Below, piece after piece: positions 1 through 5,173 of a DNA stretch of 11,852 nt; within the stretch, counting starts at the first letter, position 1; each line of letters starts with the position of its first letter. The stretch comes from an uncultured Acidimicrobiia bacterium (GTDB lineage Bacteria; Actinomycetota; Acidimicrobiia; UBA5794), in assembly GCA_905480055.1 (NCBI GenBank), contig CAJQOW010000233.1, positions 1 through 11,852 of the forward strand, in the 5' to 3' direction. Both the position numbers and the translations under genes were made by a program. The notes under the pieces were generated by a model. It saw nothing but the letters and a program-made list of their open reading frames with translations, ran no database searches and was not told the DNA's origin.

Positions 1-294
1 TTCCTTGCAGGCGTGCACCCCAATCGACCGGCGAACGAAACAAGCCAGATCGAGCGTGAGGACATCTGGAACCGGTCCGTTGAACTCCTGGCCGTGGGTG
101 AGCGGTTGGGACGGATCGTCACGGTCCATCCACGGGAAGTCGGCGTCGGCTCGTACAGCAGGATCGCGAAGCCTGCGAGGCTCTACGTCTATCGCCGGAC
201 CTACCAACCATGTCGCCGCTGCGGCACCGAGATCACCAGCTGGACGGTGGGCGAACGAGGCGTATGGGCCTGCATCAACTGCCAGCCACGTTGA
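1..294 (+). CDS. Fpg/Nei-family DNA glycosylase, C-terminal part (5' end outside window)
   Basis: The frame is open from base 1 and ends with TGA at 292-294, giving about 97 residues of a longer protein. It opens with FLAGVHPNRPA, the part of the helix-two-turn-helix domain that follows the usual N-V-[YF]-R-[AS]-E motif in this family. The last 40 residues form the family zinc finger: YVYRRTYQPCRRCG, then GERG with the conserved Arg, then CINCQPR, so four Cys in a C-X2-C ... C-X2-C pattern. Fpg/Nei enzymes are bifunctional base-excision-repair glycosylase/AP lyases that remove oxidised bases. The catalytic N-terminal proline and glutamate lie outside the window, so Fpg cannot be separated from Nei (endonuclease VIII). 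The tail around EDIW and GERLGRIVTV looks more like actinobacterial Nei-type paralogues. Methionines inside the visible part are not real starts. Confidence 0.88.
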   Translation, partial: FLAGVHPNRPANETSQIEREDIWNRSVELLAVGERLGRIVTVHPREVGVGSYSRIAKPARLYVYRRTYQPCRRCGTEITSWTVGERGVWACINCQPR

Positions 295-405
295 ACCAGT
301 CCGCACCAAGGACGCGTTTCCACCGACGATTCCGTCGACCGTGTTTGCCGCAACCTCATTGGGTTGGAGACCGGTCGCCAGACGAGGCGGCTCCCCACAC
401 GACTG

Positions 406-445
406 ATGCAACGCCTGCGACCGTTCGACGGGGCCGCCGTTGCAT
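406..445 (-). terminator. possible terminator of the 86-aa gene
   Basis: ATGCAACG at 406-413 and CGTTGCAT at 438-445 are perfect 8-base inverted arms. The 24 bases between them contain a second small hairpin (CCGT TCG ACGG). The structure begins 14 bases beyond the stop of the reverse-strand gene that ends at 460. No U-tract is present, so termination is inferred only from position and symmetry. Confidence 0.3.
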
Positions 446-459
446 GGCCGGCGAGCGTT

Positions 460-720
460 TCAGGCGCCGGTTCCACCGTCGTCGGGTGATGGGAGCCTGC
501 CAGTCGGATCGCCCATGTCCGGCGGCAGCTTGGCGCCTGCTTGGTCGTTCCACTCCTGGTGCATCACGGCAAGATCATCACCGTTCGCGTCTGCGAGAGC
601 TTCACGGAGTTCCACTTGCCGGGCTCGCAGGTCAGCCCGCTCCGAGATAGCATCGTCCGGAAGCTCTGCAAGCCGGTCGAGAACAGCAACGAGTTCGCTG
701 CGAATCGTGACCCCATCCAT
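460..720 (-). CDS. small acidic helical protein of unknown function (86 aa)
   Basis: I do not recognise a family. The start at 720 is chosen because GGAGGT (725-730 on the plus strand as ACCTCC) lies 4 bases upstream of ATG, the clearest Shine-Dalgarno in this part of the window. Upstream in-frame ATGs at 735 and 768 lack such a site. Residues 5-58 alternate hydrophobic and charged residues in helix-like repeats (for example LVAVLDRLAEL and LRARQVELREALAD), suggesting two helices or a short coiled coil. The last 25 residues are Pro/Gly/Asp-rich and probably disordered. There is no signal peptide, membrane segment or cysteine. Composition and the ribosome binding site make it likely to be real. 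It stands alone on its strand between the glycosylase and the siderophore reductase, so context gives no function. Confidence 0.6.
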   Translation of the reverse strand: MDGVTIRSELVAVLDRLAELPDDAISERADLRARQVELREALADANGDDLAVMHQEWNDQAGAKLPPDMGDPTGRLPSPDDGGTGA

Positions 721-1231
721 GAGTACCTCCAGCATGTGTCCGCTTGTCCACGGTATCAAGAGCGCCATGGGGTGCCACCATCAGCGACCTAGAGTCCATC
801 GGGCTACTTCGGATTCTCTGTCACCCAGTTGCGAGATCTGAGACCCGTATGGGGTAGAGGCTGGTTGGAGGAGCCGATTCGCACGTAGCTTCGGCGAGGT
901 CCACTGGTGAACCGACCGACACACGAACTCCAAGCTGGATGCCTCTTCCGCACATTCCTCTCGTCTTCGGTGCTCATGTCGCGCAGTCCTTCATCTCGTT
1001 CCAGGGGCCGAACGGCATAGGCTTCCATCAGTGACCGGCAACTGGATGCCCATTCTCTGCACCGCAGAAGGCGTCATCGCCATCGTTCTCCTCGCCATCG
1101 TTGTGGTGGTGGCAGGGAGGATTCTGAAGTAGTTGGACCGTCACTGAACCCGCATAGCTGAGGAGTCCAGATGACCGCAGGATTCCCAACAACGAATTGC
1201 CCGCCTATACCCGCATTGAGTGCGAGGCCGT
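721..1231. other. about 510 bases without a confident gene
   Basis: No frame on either strand gives a convincing protein. The reverse frame at 804-1028 (74 codons) is Arg/Ser-rich without a ribosome binding site. The only items of note are a candidate 33-codon membrane peptide at 1031-1132 and a GAGGAG/ATG pair at 1161-1173 leading into a frame antisense to the siderophore reductase. No tRNA, repeat or mobile-element end was seen. The stretch upstream of the 86-aa gene (721 to about 800) presumably holds its promoter, but no convincing -35/-10 pair stands out. Confidence 0.5.
1031..1132 (+). CDS. candidate 33-aa single-pass membrane peptide
   Basis: A GTG at 1031 opens 33 codons ending with TAG at 1130-1132. 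From about residue 14 the peptide is a hydrophobic run (GVIAIVLLAIVVVVAG) followed by RILK, which is the pattern of a small single-pass membrane protein with a positive cytoplasmic end. An internal ATG at 1046 is an alternative start giving 28 residues. No Shine-Dalgarno precedes either start and nothing nearby supports it, so this may be chance. It is listed because the surrounding 500 bases have no other gene. Confidence 0.22.
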   Translation: MTGNWMPILCTAEGVIAIVLLAIVVVVAGRILK

Positions 1232-1981
1232 CTACTTCCAGTAGCCGCGAATCGTCGTGCGTTGGCGAGGGAACTCCCGATCGCCGAACAGGTATTTGCG
1301 GATTGACTGCATGGACGCCGCCTCGCCGGCCGCCCAGATGTACGTCCCCTCCGCGAGTTCGGCCAACGCGAGATGGTCTACCGCGACACTGCCGAGGTCG
1401 CGTGGCGATTCCACCAGGTGCCATCGCTCGTCCACCGATCGGTGGAGATCGACCCGTCCATCCACACCGCGAACGGCGATGAAGGTTTGGAGCGGCACCC
1501 CCGGAAGGGATTCGAGCAGTTGGCAGATGGCGGGAATCGCTGTCTCATCTCCGATCAAGATGAAGGCGGATGCGTCGGCGTCGATCTCGTGGCCGCGACC
1601 CGGTCCCGAGACTGCCACGTCAGGAGCTGATCCCGCGCAAGCGGCATCTGCCCAGGGCGTGAGGACGCCCCCGTCATGATGGACGATGTCGAGTGCGAGT
1701 TCGAGACGGTCGGGATCGAAACGTCGTGGGGTCAGCGTGCGGATGCTCGGGCGGGTGCCGTCGGCGAGCAAGAACTCGTTGCCCGCCCACGTTGGGATCT
1801 CAAGCTCGGCCCGCGTCGGGAGGAGCAAGCGTACGCTGGCTGCCGGGAGCTCGATGGCGAATCCCTCCAGCTCCTCGCCACCGACGATCACCCTCGTCAT
1901 CCAGGGTGATACGGGCTCCGTCGCCACGACTGCCACTCTGCGAAACGGCGCCGGCTCCTTCCTGATTCGGCGGTTGGTCAT
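1232..1981 (-). CDS. siderophore-interacting protein (FAD-dependent ferric-siderophore reductase)
   Basis: 249 aa, the usual length for the SIP family (FAD-binding domain followed by SIP domain; ViuB/YqjH-like). These cytoplasmic flavoproteins reduce Fe(III)-siderophores with NAD(P)H so that iron is released. Visible motifs: R81-TLTPRR, the family's R-x-Y-T-x-R flavin-binding motif with Leu in place of Tyr; HHDGGVLTPW at 101-110 (usual H-x2-G-x2-[ST]-x-W); SGPGRG at 125-130; GDETAIPAI at 144-152, the start of the nucleotide-binding domain; WAAGEAASMQSIRKYL at 216-231; and the terminal RGYW at 245-248. The ATG at 1981 has no Shine-Dalgarno but has TAGCGT 7 bases upstream, so the mRNA is probably leaderless. 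An iron box overlaps that promoter, so IdeR/DtxR repression under iron-replete conditions is expected. No siderophore uptake gene is adjacent. Confidence 0.93.
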   Translation of the reverse strand: MTNRRIRKEPAPFRRVAVVATEPVSPWMTRVIVGGEELEGFAIELPAASVRLLLPTRAELEIPTWAGNEFLLADGTRPSIRTLTPRRFDPDRLELALDIVHHDGGVLTPWADAACAGSAPDVAVSGPGRGHEIDADASAFILIGDETAIPAICQLLESLPGVPLQTFIAVRGVDGRVDLHRSVDERWHLVESPRDLGSVAVDHLALAELAEGTYIWAAGEAASMQSIRKYLFGDREFPRQRTTIRGYWK

Positions 1982-1988
1982 ACGTGCA

Positions 1989-1994
1989 ACGCTA
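1989..1994 (-). promoter_or_regulatory. -10 box of the siderophore reductase (probably leaderless)
   Basis: Read on the minus strand, TAGCGT is followed by 7 bases and then the ATG at 1981. This fits TANNNT with transcription starting at the start codon. No clear -35 is visible. The box overlaps the proximal end of the iron box. Confidence 0.45.
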
Positions 1995-2010
1995 GGTGAG
2001 GTTCACCGAC
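1992..2010 (-). promoter_or_regulatory. IdeR/DtxR-type iron box
   Basis: The plus-strand sequence CTAGGTGAGGTTCACCGAC matches the 19-base DtxR/IdeR consensus TTAGGTTAGSCTAACCTAA at 13 of 19 positions, including AGGT and ACC in the two half sites. It is a dyad centred on base 2001 (GGTGA and TCACC arms). It lies 10 bases upstream of the siderophore reductase start and touches its -10 box, the expected position for Fe-dependent repression. The target gene's function supports the call. The divergent kinase promoter is more than 40 bases away and is probably not blocked. Confidence 0.65.
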
Positions 2011-2052
2011 GAGCACACGCAGTCGGCGCTGAAGGAGCTCCACCAGGGCAGC

Positions 2053-2058
2053 TAGTTT
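2053..2058 (+). promoter_or_regulatory. -10 box of the phosphotransferase gene (probably leaderless)
   Basis: TAGTTT is followed by 7 bases and then the GTG start at 2066. No Shine-Dalgarno precedes the GTG. The -35 region (around 2029-2035, CTGAAGG) matches only weakly. Confidence 0.42.
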
Positions 2059-2065
2059 CGGTTCT

Positions 2066-2986
2066 GTGCAGGTGCCGTCTGAACTCCAGGAATCGATAGC
2101 GGCGGGATGGGCGGGCGATGAAGGCATCGAGTGGCTCGACCGGCTTCCCTCACGCATTGTCAGAGCAGAGCAGCGGTGGCGGATCACGGTTGGCCAGGCC
2201 TACCAACCAGGCGGCTACACATCGTTCGTCGCCCCGGCTGTTACATCGGCAGGTGAGGATGCGGTGTACAAGGCCACCATTCCCCACCCGGAAGCCATCG
2301 GCGAAGCGGACGCACTTGCGGCGTATGACGGTGACGGTGCCGTGCGCGTCCTCGCCTCAGAACCGGACAGGTTTGAGTCGCTCGTGGAGCGATGCACACC
2401 GGGAGACTCGCTGTGGTCGGTCGACTCGGACGACGAGCGGCTCGACACCGCATGTGCCCTGATGGCTCGGCTGTGGCGACCGGTCGTGTCCGACGTGATC
2501 GCCGACCTCGGTTCGGTCGCAAGCGGGTGGGCAGACGTCACGTCCCGTCGCCTCACCACCTGCGAACAGCCGTGGCAGCCCGAGCCCATCGATCGTGGAA
2601 TCGATCTGCTGCGAACGTTGCCAGGGAATGCCGCGGATAGTGTGCTGGTCCACGGCGACTTCCACCCGGGCAACATCCTTCGCTCAGAACGCGAACCATG
2701 GCTCGTGATCGACCCCAAGCCGATGATCGGTGATCCTGCCTTCGAGCCGGTCCAACTGCTCACGCAGGAGGGTGGTCGCATTGCTGAGCCCCCGGAACCG
2801 TGTGCGGTTGAGGAACGACTCGAAGGCATTGCCGACCGTGTGGGCCTCGACGCTGAACGGATAGGTCTCTGGGCGATTGCCAGAACTGTCGAGTGGTCCA
2901 TGTGGTCCTGGGACCACGACGACATCCACGACGCAGCCAAGTTCCATGCCTGGACGCAGACCCTGGACGAGTTGATGCCTGCCTAG
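2066..2986 (+). CDS. aminoglycoside/hydroxyurea phosphotransferase-like kinase (APH(6)/Hur family)
   Basis: 306 aa, GTG start. The protein has the aminoglycoside phosphotransferase kinase fold, closest by pattern to streptomycin 6-phosphotransferases and hydroxyurea phosphotransferases. Visible residues: AVYKA at 66-70 with the ATP-binding Lys69; Glu80 as likely salt-bridge partner; the catalytic loop HGDFHPGN at 196-203 with Asp198 as catalytic base; and IDPKPMIGDP at 215-224 with Asp216 as metal ligand. The DPKP-GDP form is characteristic of the APH(6)/Hur group. Length is normal and all catalytic residues are present, so it should be an active ATP-dependent kinase. The substrate cannot be read from sequence, and a chromosomal housekeeping or small-molecule kinase is as likely as a resistance enzyme. 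A GTG at 2072 is an alternative start. It stands alone, divergent from the siderophore reductase, with no mobile element nearby and a hairpin just after its stop. Confidence 0.85.
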   Translation: MQVPSELQESIAAGWAGDEGIEWLDRLPSRIVRAEQRWRITVGQAYQPGGYTSFVAPAVTSAGEDAVYKATIPHPEAIGEADALAAYDGDGAVRVLASEPDRFESLVERCTPGDSLWSVDSDDERLDTACALMARLWRPVVSDVIADLGSVASGWADVTSRRLTTCEQPWQPEPIDRGIDLLRTLPGNAADSVLVHGDFHPGNILRSEREPWLVIDPKPMIGDPAFEPVQLLTQEGGRIAEPPEPCAVEERLEGIADRVGLDAERIGLWAIARTVEWSMWSWDHDDIHDAAKFHAWTQTLDELMPA

Positions 2987-2996
2987 GGGGAGTCAT

Positions 2997-3017
2997 GATC
3001 CTCGACCGTTGAGGATC
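2997..3017 (+). terminator. hairpin after the phosphotransferase gene
   Basis: GATCCTCGA and TTGAGGATC form a 9-bp stem with one G-T pair and a CCG loop, starting 11 bases after the stop codon. There is no U-tract, which is common for terminators of GC-rich actinobacteria. Position between two genes supports the role. Confidence 0.5.
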
Positions 3018-3058
3018 GAGTCACCATAGCCCCTTCACTGGTCCATCGTCGGCGCGCC

Positions 3059-3064
3059 TAGCCT
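3059..3064 (+). promoter_or_regulatory. -10 box of the EamA-led operon (probably leaderless)
   Basis: TAGCCT is followed by 6 bases and then the ATG at 3071. No Shine-Dalgarno precedes the ATG. It lies downstream of the hairpin at 2997-3017, so it would be the promoter for the long operon. Confidence 0.4.
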
Positions 3065-3070
3065 CAGTGG

Positions 3071-3964
3071 ATGTCCTCGCGTTCCTCGTTGACTGCCGCT
3101 CTGGCCCTTGGTGGTGTCGCCCTTGCATGGGGTGCGATTCCCCTCTTCGTGCGCAACGATGTGCCGTCTACTGGCTTGGTTGGGGTGAGGGTGACGTTTG
3201 GAGCGGTCGCGCTCATCGGCGTCGCCGCAGCTCTGCGAAAGCTCGAGTTCCCGAAGACCATGCGGGGACGCCTGGTACTTTCGGGTGTCCTCCTCGCGTT
3301 GCACTGGGTGACGTTTTTCGAGTCGTTGAAGCACAGCCCGGTGGCCGTGGCGCTCGCCATTCTCTACATCGGCCCCATTGCGGCCGCCATCCTTGCAGGG
3401 CCGCTGCTCGGCGAGCACGTGTCGCCCCGCCTGTGGGCCGCACTCGGCGTTGCCGCGTTCGGGACCCTCCTCGTCATTCAACCGTGGAACCAGTCCCAAG
3501 AAGGGGACGTGAGTACGAGAGGCATCGTCATGGCGTTCATCTCGGCTGCCCTCCTCACGGCCTTGCTCCTGGTGGGCAAACCCGTGGCCAAGGAGCTGGG
3601 TGGATTGACCATGGCCATCGGTGAGCTCACGGTTGCTTCGATCGTGCTCATCCCTGCGACGTACGGTGCCCTTTCCAACCATTCAGACGAGCTGGTTGGC
3701 TTCATCATTCTCGGAGCCATCCTCACGGGCTTTGCCGGCTTCGTCTATTGGGAGGCCATGCGCCGTCTCCCCATGGCCACCGTCAGTGTGATCATGTACC
3801 TGGAACCAGCCTCGGCCGTGGTGTGGGCTGCGCTGTTTCTCGATGAGATACCGAACGCCACTGCATGGATCGGCGTAGCGTTTGTGCTGGCCGGTGGCGC
3901 GATGGCGACATCCGTGTCGGCATCTGTTGACGAGGAGGCGATGGTTGCACCCTCCGCTCTTTGA
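3071..3964 (+). CDS. EamA-family (DMT superfamily) transporter
   Basis: 297 aa with two tandem five-helix EamA repeats and ten membrane segments. The first repeat opens with ALALGGVALAWGAIPLFVR, the typical ...G...WG..F... start, and includes LVLSGVLLALHWVTFFESL and VALAILYIGPIAAAILAG. The second starts near residue 155 with GIVMAFISAALLTALLLVGK and includes GFAGFVYWEAMRRLPMATVS and the usual LEP motif (MYLEPASAVVWAALF). Family members move amino acids, nucleosides or other metabolites across the cytoplasmic membrane, mostly outward. The substrate here cannot be predicted. ATG 3071 is the natural N-terminus for the family. The 3' end overlaps the TTG start of the next gene by 20 bases, so the two are probably cotranscribed and translationally coupled. 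Confidence 0.9.
   Translation: MSSRSSLTAALALGGVALAWGAIPLFVRNDVPSTGLVGVRVTFGAVALIGVAAALRKLEFPKTMRGRLVLSGVLLALHWVTFFESLKHSPVAVALAILYIGPIAAAILAGPLLGEHVSPRLWAALGVAAFGTLLVIQPWNQSQEGDVSTRGIVMAFISAALLTALLLVGKPVAKELGGLTMAIGELTVASIVLIPATYGALSNHSDELVGFIILGAILTGFAGFVYWEAMRRLPMATVSVIMYLEPASAVVWAALFLDEIPNATAWIGVAFVLAGGAMATSVSASVDEEAMVAPSAL
3932..3938 (+). promoter_or_regulatory. ribosome binding site deciding a TTG start
   Basis: GAGGAGG inside the end of the EamA gene stands 6 bases before TTG at 3945. It is the only good Shine-Dalgarno near the 5' end of the DppD-like gene and decides that start. Confidence 0.6.
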
Positions 3965-5072
3965 AGTCAGAGATCTCCGCATCGCCGTGTTCGATGCTGA
4001 CCGCGCCTTCCATGGTGATCCGGGACCAACCAGTGACGCAGGCGAGGAGCTCGCGGACGGGTGGGTCGAGGTGCTGTGTTCGGTGTCCTTCTCGGTCGCC
4101 GAGGGGGAGGTTCTCGCACTGATCGGGGAGTCTGCAAGTGGTAAATCGCTCGCCCTGATGGGTGGGTTCGGTCTACTCGCTCCCGGTGCCAGGGTGATCG
4201 GTGGCAGTGCCATCTACTCAGGTCACGAGTACAAGCCCGGTGGGCGCACCGACAAGCATGCGAGCAAGAGATCCCGCAAGGAACGCAAGCAGGCCCGCCA
4301 GTCGGGCACTGTCGGGTCCGACTACCTCGATGAGGAATGGTCCGAGCTGATCGGCACCGATGTTGGGTTCATCTTTCAGAATCCGATCGCCTCGTGGACC
4401 CCCGATCACGTCATCGGCGAGCAGGCAGGCGAGGCGCTTGACTACCACACGGACCTGTCGGTCACCGAGATCGAGGACAGGGTGTTCGATGCCCTGGGCG
4501 AGGTGAAGCTTCCCAAGTCGAGGCGTCTCTTCTCGGCCTACCGGCACCAGCTGTCGCGCGGCATGGCACAACGTGCGATGTTGGCGGCGGCGCTCACCAA
4601 GGCCCCGAGGCTGATGATTGCCGATGAGCCGCTCACTGGACTCGATCCACCCGTAGCGGCCGCGATCATGGACCTCCTTCGTGACATGCAGCGCAAGCGC
4701 CGGATGGCAATGGTCATCGTCAGCCACGACTTGGCCGCCGTGGCAGGCCTGGCAGATTCAGTGGCCGTGATGTACAGCGGCGAAATCGTGGAGCAAGCGC
4801 CTTCCGCAGACCTCTACCACCACCCCAAGCATCCGTACTCCGCTGGCCTCATCGGCTCGATCCCAGGCTTCACCGAGGGACGTCTTCGGCACATCGAAGG
4901 AGAAGCGCCGCGCCTCCAGGACACCCTCCGTGGCCGGTGCGTGTTCGTTGAACGGTGCGAGTTTGCGACCAAGATCTGCTGGTCAACACCACCGGAGGCC
5001 CGGCAGGTCGACGCATCAGTGGTCGCGTGCCACCACGCCACCGAGCTCGAACTCCCCGGAATCAAAGGGTGA
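3945..5072 (+). CDS. DppD/OppD-type ABC transporter ATP-binding protein, without visible permease
   Basis: 375 aa from TTG 3945, chosen for its Shine-Dalgarno and because the protein then begins LHPPLFEVRDL, the usual N-terminus. Motifs: Walker A GESASGKS 61-68; Q-loop FIFQNP with Gln145; signature LSRGMAQR from 203; Walker B LMIADEP with Asp227-Glu228; switch His261. The C-terminus is the oligopeptide-transporter type: HHPKHPYSAGL, then four cysteines C332-X5-C338-X6-C345-X16-C362, the pattern that binds a [4Fe-4S] cluster in DppD proteins. It differs from the family in a lysine/arginine-rich insert at about 97-119, Trp in place of Leu in the Q-loop segment (ASWTPD), and Arg in the signature (LSRGM for LSGGM). 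No DppB/DppC permease, binding protein or DppF is adjacent, so it either works with distant partners or has been recruited to the FtsX system downstream. Confidence 0.87.
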   Translation: MHPPLFEVRDLRIAVFDADRAFHGDPGPTSDAGEELADGWVEVLCSVSFSVAEGEVLALIGESASGKSLALMGGFGLLAPGARVIGGSAIYSGHEYKPGGRTDKHASKRSRKERKQARQSGTVGSDYLDEEWSELIGTDVGFIFQNPIASWTPDHVIGEQAGEALDYHTDLSVTEIEDRVFDALGEVKLPKSRRLFSAYRHQLSRGMAQRAMLAAALTKAPRLMIADEPLTGLDPPVAAAIMDLLRDMQRKRRMAMVIVSHDLAAVAGLADSVAVMYSGEIVEQAPSADLYHHPKHPYSAGLIGSIPGFTEGRLRHIEGEAPRLQDTLRGRCVFVERCEFATKICWSTPPEARQVDASVVACHHATELELPGIKG

Positions 5073-5173
5073 CTTCGCCAATCCTCGATCGCAACCGGCA
5101 TGAGCGCACCGGCACAGCGGCTGGGTTCGTGCCTATCGTGAAAGTCGTTCCGGAGGCACAGGGACTCAACTGA
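5069..5173 (+). CDS. 34-aa bridging ORF, possible remnant of a dppF-like gene
   Basis: GTG at 5069 overlaps the stop of the DppD-like gene as GTGA, and its own TGA (5171-5173) overlaps the permease ATG as TGATG. It therefore fills the whole gap between the two genes with start/stop couplings at both ends. The peptide begins MTSPILD and later has the hydrophobic stretch GFVPIVKVV. That opening resembles the first strand of DppF/OppF ATPases, which normally follow dppD, but no Walker A follows. It could be a deletion remnant of dppF, a translated coupling peptide, or chance. No membrane segment or known motif is present. The overlaps are seen directly; the dppF idea is inference. Confidence 0.4.
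   Translation: MTSPILDRNRHERTGTAAGFVPIVKVVPEAQGLN

Noticed and set aside
324..337. CGACG-ATTC-CGTCG hairpin after the DNA glycosylase gene
   Set aside because: Only 5 bp, no U-tract and 30 bases from the stop; too weak to call a terminator.
804..1028. 74-codon reverse-strand frame
   Set aside because: No ribosome binding site or promoter box before its ATG, an Arg/Ser-rich composition typical of chance frames in GC-rich DNA, and no recognisable motif.
1158..1243. Forward frame ending in a protein-like stretch (ELPAYTRIECEAVYFQ) before TAG
   Set aside because: It has an upstream stop at 1155, no start codon beyond CTG, and only 28 codons. It could be a gene remnant but cannot be supported.
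1171..1482. Forward 103-codon frame preceded by GAGGAG
   Set aside because: Most of it is antisense to the well-supported siderophore reductase and its translation is Pro/Ser/Arg-rich without any family features. The Shine-Dalgarno match is probably chance.
2215..2940. Long reverse frame (241 codons) opposite the phosphotransferase
   Set aside because: Antisense shadow of a gene with intact kinase motifs. Its translation is Ser/Arg-rich low complexity.
3035..3682. Reverse frame of 215 codons opposite the EamA gene
   Set aside because: Antisense to clear membrane helices; composition dominated by Arg, Gly, His and Glu with no motif.
3882..3944. Longer start (TTG 3882) for the DppD-like gene
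   Set aside because: It would add 21 Arg/Trp-rich residues translated deep inside the EamA gene, with no ribosome binding site; TTG 3945 has GAGGAGG at 6 bases.
5134..5139. TATCGT as an internal promoter before the permease
   Set aside because: No -35 match and spacing to the ATG does not fit the leaderless pattern; the gene is already coupled to the upstream frame.
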